Assembly (NCBI RefSeq): GCF_008843145.1
Contig: NZ_CP030265.1
Location: 2,404,001 to 2,468,000 of the forward strand
DNA: 64,000 nucleotides
Reading direction: 5' to 3'
DNA from: Skermanella pratensis
GTDB taxonomy: Bacteria; Pseudomonadota; Alphaproteobacteria; Azospirillales; Azospirillaceae
The notes under the pieces are model-generated. The model searched no databases and was not told the origin of the DNA. It saw only the letters and a list, made by a program, of their open reading frames with translations. Shown in pieces: positions 38,175 through 47,342 of the stretch. Made by a program: the position numbers and the translations under genes. Each line of letters starts with the position of its first letter. The first letter of the stretch is position 1.

Positions 38175-38999
38175 TCAAGTCAGCAAGTCGAGGAACATCC
38201 GTGCCGAGGTGATGCCGAGGAACAGGGCGGAGACGGCGCGGAGCGCGCGGGTCGGGATGGCGTGGGCCAGTCTGGCGCCCCGGGGGGCCGCCAACATGGT
38301 GGCAGGGGCCAGGATCGCGAAGGCGACGAGGTTGACGTTTCCGAGCGAGAAGGGCGGCAGCTCGTCGTTGCCCCAGCCGCCGATGATGGCGCCGACGGTA
38401 CCGGGGAAGGCGATGATCAGGCCGATCGCGGAGGCGGTGCCGACGGCGCGGCGGATCGGGTAGCTGCACAGCACCAGGGTCGGCACGGTCAGGGTGCCGC
38501 CGCCGATCCCCATCATGGTGGAGATCAGGCCGATCAGCGTGCCGATGCCGAAGCGGGGGATGCCGCCGGGCAGGCGGTCGGACAGCCGCAGGCTCTCCGG
38601 CGCGAACGCCATGTGAAGGGCGACCGCGGCGGCCGTCACGGCGAACACGGCGATCAAGACCTCGCCTTCCACAAGGCCGATCAGCACGGCTCCCATGATG
38701 ACGCCGAACGCGATGGCGGGACCCCAGCTTTTCAGCAGGGCCACGTCGACCGCGTCCTTACGCAGGTGGGCGCGCATCGACATGATCGAGGTCGGGATGA
38801 TGGTGGACAGCGATGTGCCGACCGCAAGCTGCATCGCCACGTCGCTATCGATATCGAGCAGGTCGAGCAGGTGGTAGAGCACGGGAACGATGACGATGCC
38901 GCCGCCGACGCCCAGCAGGCCGGCGAGAAGCCCGCCGAACAGTCCGACGCCCAGCAGGACGGCCGCCATGACGGCGAGCTGGGTAAGCTCCGGGGTCAC
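38175..38999 (-). CDS. TauE/SafE-family sulfite/organosulfonate exporter
   Basis: The 274-residue protein has about eight hydrophobic helices and the two family repeats, each with a Gly-rich loop: GLLAGLLGVGGGIVIVPVLYHLL near the N-terminus and GLISTMMGIGGGTLTVPTLVL in the second half. Members export sulfite, sulfoacetate or related anions across the inner membrane. The start is GTG. No sulfur-metabolism gene is adjacent, so the substrate cannot be inferred from context. Confidence 0.9.
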   Translation of the reverse strand: MTPELTQLAVMAAVLLGVGLFGGLLAGLLGVGGGIVIVPVLYHLLDLLDIDSDVAMQLAVGTSLSTIIPTSIMSMRAHLRKDAVDVALLKSWGPAIAFGVIMGAVLIGLVEGEVLIAVFAVTAAAVALHMAFAPESLRLSDRLPGGIPRFGIGTLIGLISTMMGIGGGTLTVPTLVLCSYPIRRAVGTASAIGLIIAFPGTVGAIIGGWGNDELPPFSLGNVNLVAFAILAPATMLAAPRGARLAHAIPTRALRAVSALFLGITSARMFLDLLT

Positions 39000-39071
39000 T
39001 TCGAGTCCATTACGGTAGGGCCTTCCTGAACAAGGCTCCCTCCTCCCCCGGAAGGAGGGAGCCCCCTTGTC

Positions 39072-40865
39072 TTAACGCCCGATCGCGTAGGCCTGCATCA
39101 GGCGCGGCGTCGCCGCGGCCTTGATGATGCCCTGCTCCCGGGATGCTGCGCACAGACGGCCGATCGACCATTCCGGCATTACTTCCACGTTATGCCCGCG
39201 CCGCAGCAATTCCTCAATGGTCGAAGCGGGTAGGTTCGACTCCACCGACAGGCTGCCCGGGCGGCTGGCGCGCGGATAGAAGGAGCCGGGAAAATGGTCT
39301 GTGTGGAACAGCGGCTGGTCGATCGTCTCCTGCAGGTTCAGCCCGTAATGGACATGGCGCAGGAAGAAGATCGGCTGCCACTGGTCCTGCTGGTCGCCGC
39401 CCGGCGTGCCGAACGCCATGTAGGGCTTGCCGTCGCGCAGCGCCATGGACGGGGTCAGCGTCGTGCGCGGGCGCTTGCCCGGCGCCAGGCTGGACGGCAG
39501 GCCTTCCTCCAGCCAGAACATCTGCGCCCGGCTGGTCAGGGCGAAGCCCAGCTCCGGGATGATCGGCGAGCTTTGCAGCCAGCCGCCGCTGGGCGTCGCG
39601 GAAACCATGTTGCCCCAGCGGTCGATCACGTCGATATGGCAGGTGTCGCCCCGCCGCTCGCCGCGCTGTTCGGACAGGTGCGCCATGGTCGGCTCGCCCG
39701 CTCCGGCGCCGCTGTCGCTTCCCGCATGGCCCGCGACGCCGGGAACCGCCCGGTCTGCCTGCCCCTCGAAGCCGGGGACCCGGCCCGGGCGCAGCTCCAT
39801 CGAGGCGGTGTCGCCGACCAGCTTGCGGCGCTCGTCGTTGTAGGCGTCGGACAGCAGGGTCTCGACCGGCACCTCGACGAAGTCGGGATCGCCGTAGTAG
39901 GCCTCGCGGTCGGCGAAGGCGAGCTTCATGCACTCGATGACGGTATGGACGAAGTCGGGGCCGTTGGGATCCATGCTGTCGAGATCGAAGCCCTTCAGAA
40001 GGGCGAGCTGCTGGAGGAAGACGGGGCCCTGGCCCCAGGGGCCGGTCTTGCAGACGGTGTAGTTGCGGTACTCGTAGGTCAGCGGGTCCTCGTATGTCGC
40101 CTTCCAGCCGGCCATGTCCTGGCCGCTCAGCAGCCCGCGGTGGCGGCGGCCGGAGACATCCATCACTTCGTTGGTCCGGCAGAAGCGGTCGATCGCCTCG
40201 GCAACGAAGCCCTGGTAGAACTGGTCGCGGGCGGCCTGGATGCGGGATTCGCGGGTCGGCCCCTGGGCTTCGCGCACCAGGCGCTTGTAGGTCGCGGCGA
40301 GGCGCTCGTTGCGGAACAGGGCGCCCGGCTTGGGCACCTCGCCGTTCGGCAGCCAGGTCGCGGCGGAGGTCGGCCAATCCTCCCGGAACATGTCGCTGAC
40401 CGTGTCGATCGACTGGGAGACGCGCGCCAGCATGGGATGGCCGGTCTCGGCGTAGTAGATCGCCGGCTCCAGCACGTCGGCCAGCTCCATGGTGCCGTGG
40501 TCGCGCAGCATGGTCAGCCAGGCGTCGAACGCGCCGGGGACCACGGCGGCGAGCAGGCCAGTGCCGGGGATCAGCGACAAGCCCTGGTCGCGATAGGCCT
40601 GGATCGTCGCGGCGCCCGGCGCGGTGCCCTGGCCGCAGATCACGCGGACCCGGTCCTCCGACGCGTTGTAGATCAGGATCGGCGCCTCGCCGGCCGGCCC
40701 GTTCAGGTGCGGCTCGACGATCTGGAGCACGAAGCCCGTGGCCACGGCGGCGTCGAAGGCGTTGCCGCCCTTCTCCAGCACCGCCATGCCGGCGGCCGAC
40801 GCCAGCCAGTGGGTCGAGGTGACGGCGCCGAAGGTGCCGAGGATTTCCGGACGGGTGGTGAACAT
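39072..40865 (-). CDS. γ-glutamyltranspeptidase family protein
   Basis: The 597-residue Ntn-hydrolase precursor has the large-subunit features LEKGGNAFDAAVATGFVLQIVEPH and FADREAYYGDP. The self-cleavage site is GDTCHIDVIDRWGNMVSATPS, where Thr408 would become the new N-terminal nucleophile. The glycine-rich oxyanion loop region and GKRPRTTLTPSM follow. There is no signal peptide, so the enzyme is probably cytoplasmic. It cleaves γ-glutamyl bonds as in glutathione. It is the last gene of the leftward ABC-importer operon, which suggests that imported γ-glutamyl peptides are its substrate. Confidence 0.9.
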   Translation of the reverse strand: MFTTRPEILGTFGAVTSTHWLASAAGMAVLEKGGNAFDAAVATGFVLQIVEPHLNGPAGEAPILIYNASEDRVRVICGQGTAPGAATIQAYRDQGLSLIPGTGLLAAVVPGAFDAWLTMLRDHGTMELADVLEPAIYYAETGHPMLARVSQSIDTVSDMFREDWPTSAATWLPNGEVPKPGALFRNERLAATYKRLVREAQGPTRESRIQAARDQFYQGFVAEAIDRFCRTNEVMDVSGRRHRGLLSGQDMAGWKATYEDPLTYEYRNYTVCKTGPWGQGPVFLQQLALLKGFDLDSMDPNGPDFVHTVIECMKLAFADREAYYGDPDFVEVPVETLLSDAYNDERRKLVGDTASMELRPGRVPGFEGQADRAVPGVAGHAGSDSGAGAGEPTMAHLSEQRGERRGDTCHIDVIDRWGNMVSATPSGGWLQSSPIIPELGFALTSRAQMFWLEEGLPSSLAPGKRPRTTLTPSMALRDGKPYMAFGTPGGDQQDQWQPIFFLRHVHYGLNLQETIDQPLFHTDHFPGSFYPRASRPGSLSVESNLPASTIEELLRRGHNVEVMPEWSIGRLCAASREQGIIKAAATPRLMQAYAIGR

Positions 40866-40894
40866 GTTGAGCGATTCCCTTCAGTTTTCTTCGT

Positions 40895-41773
40895 TCAGCG
40901 GCTGTCGCGCGGGTCGAGAGCGTCGCGCAGGCCGTCACCCAGGATGTTGAAGCCGAAGACCACCACGAAGATCGCGATGCCCGGCCAGATCGCCATCCAG
41001 GGCGCCTGGGTGATGAAGTTCTTGGCGGTGTTGAGCATGCTGCCCCAGCTCGGGTCGGGCGGCTGCTGGCCGAGGCCGAGGAAAGACAGGCTGGCCTCCG
41101 CGATGATCGCGGTGGCGATGGTCAGGGTGGACTGGACCAGCAGCGGCGGGAAGATGTTGGGCAGGATGTAGCGGCGGATGATCCTCAGGTCGGAGCAGCC
41201 GACCGCGCGGGCGCCCTGGACATAGTCCTCGGTCTTGACCGACAGCACCTGGCCGCGCGCCAGCCTGGCGAAGATCGGGGCGGCGGAGATGCCGATCGCG
41301 ATCATGGCGTTGGTCAGGCTGGGGCCGAGGAAGGCCGCCAGCGCGATCGCCAGGATCAGGAACGGGCAGGCCAGCACCGCCTCCGTCACGCGGGAGATCA
41401 CCGCGTCCAGCCAGCCTCCGTAATAGCCGGATAGGACGCCCAGCGGCACGCCGATCACCAGGGCTATGACGACCGATATGATGCCGGCGGAGAGCGAGGC
41501 CCGGCTGCCGTGGATCAGCCGGGACATGACGTCCCGGCCGACATCGTCGGTGCCCATCCAGTGGGCTGCGGTCGGCGGCTTGCGGACGGTCAGCCAGCTC
41601 GACACGTTGGGTTCGTAGGGGGCGATCAGCGGGGCCGCGATCGCCATCAGGACGAACAGCAGCACGATAATGCCGCCGGCCAGCGCCGTCCGGTTGCGGC
41701 CCAGCTTCCGCCAGACGCGCGACCGGTACCAGGCGGCGGGGGGTGCGGTCGCGACCGCGTTGGTGATGCTCAT
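40895..41773 (-). CDS. peptide ABC transporter permease (DppC-like)
   Basis: 292 residues with an N-terminal helix (ALAGGIIVLLFVLMAIAAPLIAPYEPN), the OppC-type loop AHWMGTDDVGRDVMSRLIHGSR and the ATPase-contact EAA loop (RAVGCSDLRIIRRYILPNIFPPLL) before the last helices. It is the second permease of the importer, translated 15 bp after the DppB-like gene. Confidence 0.92.
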   Translation of the reverse strand: MSITNAVATAPPAAWYRSRVWRKLGRNRTALAGGIIVLLFVLMAIAAPLIAPYEPNVSSWLTVRKPPTAAHWMGTDDVGRDVMSRLIHGSRASLSAGIISVVIALVIGVPLGVLSGYYGGWLDAVISRVTEAVLACPFLILAIALAAFLGPSLTNAMIAIGISAAPIFARLARGQVLSVKTEDYVQGARAVGCSDLRIIRRYILPNIFPPLLVQSTLTIATAIIAEASLSFLGLGQQPPDPSWGSMLNTAKNFITQAPWMAIWPGIAIFVVVFGFNILGDGLRDALDPRDSR

Positions 41774-41788
41774 GACGGGTGCCCTCCC

Positions 41789-42730
41789 TCAGGCGCGAAG
41801 CCGCGGGTTCAGCAGGAAGTACAGCATGTCGGCCAGCAGGTTCATCAGGATGAAGGCGGTGCCGGTGAACAGGACGACGCCCTGGACGACCGCGTAGTCG
41901 CGGTTGAACACCGCATCCACGATCAGCTTGCCGAAGCCGGGGATGGTGAAGATCTGCTCGGTCAGCACGGCGCCGGACAGCAGTTCGCCGAGCTGGAGCG
42001 TGCCCAGGGTGACGACCGGGATCAGCGCGTTGCGCAGCGCGTGGCGGAGCACGACGACCCGCTCCGACAGACCCTTGGCGCGGGCGGTGCGGACATAGTC
42101 GGCGCGCAGCGACGAGAGCATCGCGCTGCGGGTGTGCCGCATCATGATCGCCGCGATGCCGGTGCCCAGCACGAAGGCCGGCATGATCATGGTCTGGATG
42201 TTGCGGATGGGGTCTTCCAGCGGGTTGGCGTAGCCGGACGCCGGCAGCAGGCCCCACTGGACCGACACCAGCATTATCAGCATGATGCCGAGCCAGAAAT
42301 TGGGGATCGAGATGCCGGAAAGGGCCACCACGTTGGCCCCGACATCCCAGCCGGAGCCCTTGCGGACGGCGGACACGATGCCGGCCGGGATGCCGATCGC
42401 CAACGCTATGATCATCGCCATGACGGCGAGCTGGATGGTGACCGGCAGCTTGCTCAGGATCAGTTCGGTCACCGGCATGCGGCTGCGGATCGACTCACCC
42501 ATGTCGCCGGACAGGACGCCGGTCAGCCAGTACCAGTACTGGACCGGCACAGGGTCGTTCAGGTGGTACCGCTCGCGGATCGCCTCCACCACCTCCGGGC
42601 TGCGCTCCTCCCCGGCGATGGCGAGCGCCGGGTCGCCGGGCAGGAGGAGCTGGAGCGAGAAGACGAGCATAGAGATCAGCAGCAGGGTCGGAATGCTGAC
42701 GGCGAGGCGCCGCGCCATGTAAGCCAGCAA
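41789..42730 (-). CDS. peptide ABC transporter permease (DppB-like)
   Basis: 313 residues with the N-terminal MARRLAVSIPTLLLISMLVFSL helix, the periplasmic loop with LPGDPALAIAGEE and the EAA loop RAKGLSERVVVLRHALRNALIPVV. The start codon appears to be TTG, giving MLAYMARRL as usual for this family and having AAAGGA seven bases upstream. It forms the membrane channel together with the DppC-like protein. Confidence 0.92.
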   Translation of the reverse strand: MLAYMARRLAVSIPTLLLISMLVFSLQLLLPGDPALAIAGEERSPEVVEAIRERYHLNDPVPVQYWYWLTGVLSGDMGESIRSRMPVTELILSKLPVTIQLAVMAMIIALAIGIPAGIVSAVRKGSGWDVGANVVALSGISIPNFWLGIMLIMLVSVQWGLLPASGYANPLEDPIRNIQTMIMPAFVLGTGIAAIMMRHTRSAMLSSLRADYVRTARAKGLSERVVVLRHALRNALIPVVTLGTLQLGELLSGAVLTEQIFTIPGFGKLIVDAVFNRDYAVVQGVVLFTGTAFILMNLLADMLYFLLNPRLRA

Positions 42731-42822
42731 GGGACGTTCCTTTGCGTATCCTCGCCCTCGGCCCCCTGAAAGGGCGAGGGGACAGGGTCCAAGGGTGTCT
42801 CGGGGTCCGGGAGTGTCGCGGG

Positions 42823-44340
42823 TTACTTCTTGAGCGAGACGCCTTCCAGGCGGATCATGCCGTCGGGGTGGGGCTTGAAGCCTTCCAGGCCGGCCGTCAT
42901 CGCCCAGAACCAGTTCTGGTGGTACATGTAGATGCGCTGCCGGTCGGCCAGGTAGAGCTCCGCCGCCTTGGCGTACTCGGCCTTGCGCGCCGCGGTGTCG
43001 GTCGTGGTCCGCGCGGCGTTGAGGTGTTCATCGACCTGGGGATTGCAGTATTTGCCGTCGTTCAGGCCGCCCTTGCACGAGATGAAGGTGTGGATGTTGC
43101 CGTCAGGGTCGGCCCGGCCGCTCCAGCCGATCAGGAACGCCTCGAAGTCGCCGCGGGTCTGGCGGTCCAGGCCGGTCGCGAACTCGGTCGCGTTGACCGA
43201 CACGTCGAAGCCGGCCTCGCCCGCCAGCGCCTGGATCACTTCGGCGACGCGCAGGCTGTCGGGGGCGTTGGGGGTCATCAGCTCGACCTTCACCCGGCCG
43301 TGGCCGGCTTCCTCAAGCAGCTTCTTCGCCCGCTCGACGTCGCGCTCCGGCACCGGCACGTTCTTGGCGTAGTACGGATTGGTTGGAGCCACCGGCTGGT
43401 TGCCGACGGTGTGCTCGCCCTCGAAGCCGACCTGGTTGACGATGGTGCGGTCGATCGCCAGCTCGAACGCCTCGCGCACCTTCGGGTCCTTGCCGAGCGG
43501 CTGGTCGGCGCGGGGGCCGTTGCCGACGTTCAGGGTGATGCCCTGGTAGCCGAGGCTGGTTGCCTGCTCCAGCTTGAGGGAGCTGTCGCCGCGGACGGTC
43601 GGCAGGTCGGCCGGTGCCGTCCGCTCGATGATGTCGAGGCCGCCGGACTGGAGGTTCGCCAGCCGGACCGTGGTGTCGGGGATCGGCAGGTAGCTCACCT
43701 GCGCCAGCGGATAGGCGTCGGCGTTCCAGTGCTGCGGGAACTTCTCCAGCACGATCCGGTCCTGGGCGACCCTCTCGACGAATTTATAGGGGCCGGAGCA
43801 GACGGGGGTGCGGCTGAAGTTCTCGCCGGTCTCGCGGGCTGCCTTGGGCGAGATCATCATGCCGGCGCGGTCCGACAAGGCTGCCAGCAGCGGGGCGAAC
43901 GGCTCCGACAGGTCGAGGCGCACGGTGTAAGGATCGACCACGTCGACCGAGGCCACCGCCGCGATCTCGCTCCGCCGGGTCGAGCCGGGCAGGGTGAGCG
44001 AGCGTTCGACGTTGAACTTCACCGCCTCGGCGTTGAACGGCTCGCCGTCATGGAAGGTGACGCCCTGGCGCAGCTTCATGGTCAGCGCCTTGTTGTCGGG
44101 CGACCACGACCATTCCGTCGCGAGCTGGGGCACGAACTCCAGGTCGGGACCCAGGTCCACCAGCTTGTCGCACAGGCTTGTGAAGACGATGCGGCCGACG
44201 AAGGACCGGGCGAGGTCCGGGTCGAGCAGGTCGGGGTCCTCCTGGAGGCCGACGCGCAGGGTCTGCGCGCCCGCTGCGGAAGCGGTCAGGGCGATGAAGC
44301 CCGCGGCCAGCAGGCCGGCATGCCAGTTCTTCATGGTCAT
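42823..44340 (-). CDS. periplasmic peptide-binding protein of the ABC importer (SBP_bac_5)
   Basis: The 505-residue extracellular solute-binding protein family 5 member has a signal peptide (GLLAAGFIALTASAAGA) and the hallmark LTMKLRQGVTFHDGEPFNAEAVKFNVERSLTLPGS. It continues with TVRLDLSEPFAPLLAAL and VREAFELAIDRTIVNQV. It delivers peptides, nickel-type ligands or glutathione to the DppBC-like permease. The GGT partner makes glutathione or other γ-glutamyl peptides the favoured ligand, which is inference. Confidence 0.92.
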   Translation of the reverse strand: MTMKNWHAGLLAAGFIALTASAAGAQTLRVGLQEDPDLLDPDLARSFVGRIVFTSLCDKLVDLGPDLEFVPQLATEWSWSPDNKALTMKLRQGVTFHDGEPFNAEAVKFNVERSLTLPGSTRRSEIAAVASVDVVDPYTVRLDLSEPFAPLLAALSDRAGMMISPKAARETGENFSRTPVCSGPYKFVERVAQDRIVLEKFPQHWNADAYPLAQVSYLPIPDTTVRLANLQSGGLDIIERTAPADLPTVRGDSSLKLEQATSLGYQGITLNVGNGPRADQPLGKDPKVREAFELAIDRTIVNQVGFEGEHTVGNQPVAPTNPYYAKNVPVPERDVERAKKLLEEAGHGRVKVELMTPNAPDSLRVAEVIQALAGEAGFDVSVNATEFATGLDRQTRGDFEAFLIGWSGRADPDGNIHTFISCKGGLNDGKYCNPQVDEHLNAARTTTDTAARKAEYAKAAELYLADRQRIYMYHQNWFWAMTAGLEGFKPHPDGMIRLEGVSLKK

Positions 44341-44381
44341 TGGTCTCGAAGCTCCCTGTTTTTGATTGGTGCGCCGGCGCC

Positions 44382-45479
44382 TTACGGGGCGGGCGCATCT
44401 TCCTGGAGCGCCCTGCGCTCCATGTAGAGGGCGCGGCGCTTGGCATAGGCCGCGCTGATCGGATGGGCCGCCGTGTCCGGGCGGGGCAGGGCGCCGATCT
44501 CCTGCCAGAAATGGCAGGCGACGCCGTGCTCGTCGTCGTTCGTGCCCATCACCGGCTCCTCCGTCCGGCAGCGCTCCCGGACGTACGGGCAGCGGGTATG
44601 GAACCGGCAGCCGCTCGGGGGATTGAGGGGGCTCGGCACGTCGCCTTCCAGCAACTGCCGGTCCGACCGGGCGCCGGGGTCGGGCAACGGCACCGCCGAC
44701 ATCAGCGCCCGCGTGTAGGGATGGCGGGGCGAGGAGAAGAGGGCCCGGGTGTCCGCAAGCTCCACCATCTTGCCCAGATACATCACGCCGACCCGGTCAG
44801 ACATGTGCCGGACCACGGCGAGGTCGTGGGAGATGATCACCAGCGTCAGGCCCAGCCGCCGCTTCAGGTCCTCCAGCAGGTTGATCACCTGCGCCTGGAC
44901 CGACACGTCCAGGGCCGAGACCGGCTCGTCGCCGATCACCAGCTCCGGGCCGGCCGCCAGGGCGCGGGCGATGCCGATGCGCTGGCGCTGGCCGCCGCTG
45001 AACTCGTGCGGGTAGCGGTCGGCGTGCCGGGCGTTCAGTCCGACCAGTTCCAGGAGCTCGGCCATGCGCTCGCGCTGCTCCCGGCGGGTGCCGAGCTTGT
45101 GGACCTGCATCGGCTCGGTCAGGATCTCCGCGACGGTCATGCGCGGGTTGAGCGAGGCGAAGGGGTCCTGGAAGATCATCTGCATGCGGGCGCGGAGCGG
45201 GCGCATGCTGCGTTCGGGAATGGTCGCGATGTCCTGGCCATGGAAGCGGACGGTGCCGCCGGTCGGGTCGATCAGGCGCAGGATCAGCCGGGCCAGGGTG
45301 GACTTGCCGCAGCCGCTCTCGCCGACGATCGCCAGCGTCTCTCCCTTGCGGACGGTGAAGCTGACGCCGTCCACCGCCTTGACGGAACGCCCTCCACCGG
45401 GCAGCAGCGACCTGGAGGTCGCGAAATGTTTGGTCAGGTTCTCGATTTCGAGGATGGTCTCGGCAGGTGCCGTCTGCAT
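44382..45479 (-). CDS. peptide ABC transporter ATP-binding protein (OppF/DppF-like)
   Basis: The 365-residue ABC ATPase has Walker [14 protein letters not shown], the ABC signature [16 protein letters not shown], Walker [15 protein letters not shown] and the H-loop [10 protein letters not shown]. The C-terminal oligopeptide extension carries [21 protein letters not shown], a cysteine cluster that in DppD/F homologues binds a Fe-S cluster. It powers the importer together with the OppD-like subunit. Confidence 0.94.
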   Translation of the reverse strand: MQTAPAETILEIENLTKHFATSRSLLPGGGRSVKAVDGVSFTVRKGETLAIVGESGCGKSTLARLILRLIDPTGGTVRFHGQDIATIPERSMRPLRARMQMIFQDPFASLNPRMTVAEILTEPMQVHKLGTRREQRERMAELLELVGLNARHADRYPHEFSGGQRQRIGIARALAAGPELVIGDEPVSALDVSVQAQVINLLEDLKRRLGLTLVIISHDLAVVRHMSDRVGVMYLGKMVELADTRALFSSPRHPYTRALMSAVPLPDPGARSDRQLLEGDVPSPLNPPSGCRFHTRCPYVRERCRTEEPVMGTNDDEHGVACHFWQEIGALPRPDTAAHPISAAYAKRRALYMERRALQEDAPAP

Positions 45480-45494
45480 GGCGGTCCTCCTATG

Positions 45495-46538
45495 TCAAGC
45501 GGCGCGCTCTTCCAGCGGGGCCCTCCAGCAGGCGACGGCGTGGCCGGGGGACAGGTCGGCCAGCGGCGGCTCCTCGGTCCTGCACTTCTCCACGACGAAC
45601 GGGCAGCGGGTGGAGAAGCGGCATCCCTGCGGCATGTCGGCAGGGGAGGGCACCGAGCCGCGGATCGTCGGCAGGCGCCCGATGTCGGCATCCAGGCGCG
45701 GGATCGAGCTGAGCAGGCCCAGGGTGTAGGGGTGCTGCGGATCGGCGAACAGGTCGGCCACGGACGCCTGTTCCACGATCCGGCCGGCATACATCACGGC
45801 CACGTCGTCGCCGACTTCCGCCACCACGCCCAGGTCGTGCGTGATCAGGAGGACCGCGGTGCCGGTCTCGTCCTGGAGGGTCCGGATCAGGTCCAGGATC
45901 TGCGCCTGGATCGTGACGTCGAGCGCGGTGGTCGGCTCGTCCGCGATCAGCAGCCGGGGGTCGTTGGCGAGCGCCATGGCGATCATCACCCGCTGGCGCA
46001 TGCCGCCCGAGAGCTGGTGCGGGTAGTCCTTCATCCGCTGTTCGGCGGCGGGGATGCGCACCCGCTTCAGCATCTCGACCGCGTGCCTCTCGGCCGCCGC
46101 CTGGCCGACCGGGCGGTGGCGCCGGATGCCCTCGACGATCTGGTCGCCGACGGTGAAAACCGGGTTGAGCGAGGTCATCGGCTCCTGGAAGATCATCGCC
46201 ATCCGGTCGCCGCGCCGCTCGTTGAGTTCGTTGCGGTTCAGCTTGAGCAGGTCGGTGCCGTCCAGCAGGACCTCGCCCCGGCCGACCACGGCGGTCGGCG
46301 CCAGGAGGCCCATGATCGACAGGGCGGTGACGCTCTTGCCGCAGCCGGACTCGCCGACCAGGCACAGGGTGCGCCCGCCGCGCACCATGAAGGACACGCC
46401 GTCAAGCACGTTGAAGCTGCCGTCGTCGGTGTGGAATCCCACCTGGAGGTCGCGAATCTCGGCGACCGGCGTCCCGGCGGTCTCCATCCCATCCGCCGTC
46501 TTGGCGGCCGGTACGGTGTCGGCTCCTTGAAGAGCCAT
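45495..46538 (-). CDS. peptide ABC transporter ATP-binding protein (OppD/DppD-like)
   Basis: The 347-residue ABC ATPase has Walker [14 protein letters not shown], signature [16 protein letters not shown], Walker [15 protein letters not shown] and H-loop LITHDLGVV. The C-terminal cysteine cluster is [19 protein letters not shown]. The ATG shares one base with the TGA of the GntR gene, so the two are translationally coupled. The start is placed there, not at the longer open frame upstream. Confidence 0.94.
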   Translation of the reverse strand: MALQGADTVPAAKTADGMETAGTPVAEIRDLQVGFHTDDGSFNVLDGVSFMVRGGRTLCLVGESGCGKSVTALSIMGLLAPTAVVGRGEVLLDGTDLLKLNRNELNERRGDRMAMIFQEPMTSLNPVFTVGDQIVEGIRRHRPVGQAAAERHAVEMLKRVRIPAAEQRMKDYPHQLSGGMRQRVMIAMALANDPRLLIADEPTTALDVTIQAQILDLIRTLQDETGTAVLLITHDLGVVAEVGDDVAVMYAGRIVEQASVADLFADPQHPYTLGLLSSIPRLDADIGRLPTIRGSVPSPADMPQGCRFSTRCPFVVEKCRTEEPPLADLSPGHAVACWRAPLEERAA

Positions 46539-47212
46539 CAGCCCTCCTCTCCGGCGAGGCCGGTTTCCAGAACGGTGTTGATGTGATGGGTGATCGCGGT
46601 CACCGCGGTCTCGGGATCGCAGGTGCGCAGCGCTTCGACCACGTCCCAATGGCGCCGCGCGGAGGTCAGCAGCGGGCGGGTGCGGCCCGGTTCGGCCAGC
46701 GTCAGCCGGTGCAGATGGAGAAGGCAGCGGCTGAGGATCGCGTCGAGCGCCGGCATTCCGGCCCGGGCGAAGATCGCGAGGTGGAACTCGCAGTCCAGCT
46801 CGGTCAGAGCGTATTCATCCCCGGCTTCGGCCATCCTTTCCATTTCCTCGACCACCCTGGACAGCCGGGCCAGAAGACTGTCGTCGGCGAGCGGTGCGGC
46901 CTGGCGGATGCCCCGAGTCTCCAGGTGGAGGCGCAGGAACTGCATCTCCCGCGCCTCGGCCGGGCCGGTGACGGAGACCGTCGTTCCCCGGTAGCCGCTG
47001 CGGACCACGAGGCCGTCCTCCTGGAGCCGCATCAGCGCTTCGCGCACGGTGCCCTGGCTGCATCCGTATTCCCGGGCGACGGTGATCTCCAGCATCGGCT
47101 CGCCGGGCTTCAGCCCGCCCTTGACGATCTGGCGACGAAGATCGTCGTAGAGCACGCTGCCCTTGCGCCCCTTGCTGAACTGAATCGCTCCCGCTTCGCC
47201 GAGCCGCGCCAT
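46538..47212 (-). CDS. GntR-family (FCD/FadR-type) transcriptional regulator
   Basis: 224 residues. The N-terminal winged helix-turn-helix (about 18-85) has LYDDLRRQIVKGGLKPGEPM and EYGCSQGTVREALMRLQEDGLV. The C-terminal all-helical FCD domain (about 95-215) has a metal/ligand-binding pattern FLRLHLETRGIRQ, DCEFHLAIFARAG and HWDVVEALRTCDPETA. It is the first gene of the importer/GGT operon. The palindrome 14 bp upstream of its ATG is the probable binding site, so it should repress itself and the operon until its ligand is present. Confidence 0.92.
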   Translation of the reverse strand: MARLGEAGAIQFSKGRKGSVLYDDLRRQIVKGGLKPGEPMLEITVAREYGCSQGTVREALMRLQEDGLVVRSGYRGTTVSVTGPAEAREMQFLRLHLETRGIRQAAPLADDSLLARLSRVVEEMERMAEAGDEYALTELDCEFHLAIFARAGMPALDAILSRCLLHLHRLTLAEPGRTRPLLTSARRHWDVVEALRTCDPETAVTAITHHINTVLETGLAGEEG

Positions 47213-47226
47213 ACCGCCCTCGCCAC

Positions 47227-47246
47227 TATCGTTATCGATAACGATA
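47227..47246. promoter_or_regulatory. 20-bp perfect palindromic operator of the GntR regulator
   Basis: TATCGTTATC followed by its exact reverse complement GATAACGATA, AT-rich and placed in the promoter region just upstream of the GntR start. Binding by this GntR protein is inferred from position and symmetry. Confidence 0.75.
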
Positions 47247-47342
47247 ATACGCAGAGGGTGGAAAATTGCGCAAGCAGTTTGTTAACCGAAACTTAATGAT
47301 TAATCGCAGGGCGCTTTGCCGATGTTCTGAACAGCGGCTTGC

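Noticed and set aside
39294-41171. Long plus-strand frame opposite the γ-glutamyltranspeptidase
   Set aside because: The minus strand carries the full GGT with its catalytic Thr; the plus frame is shadow text.
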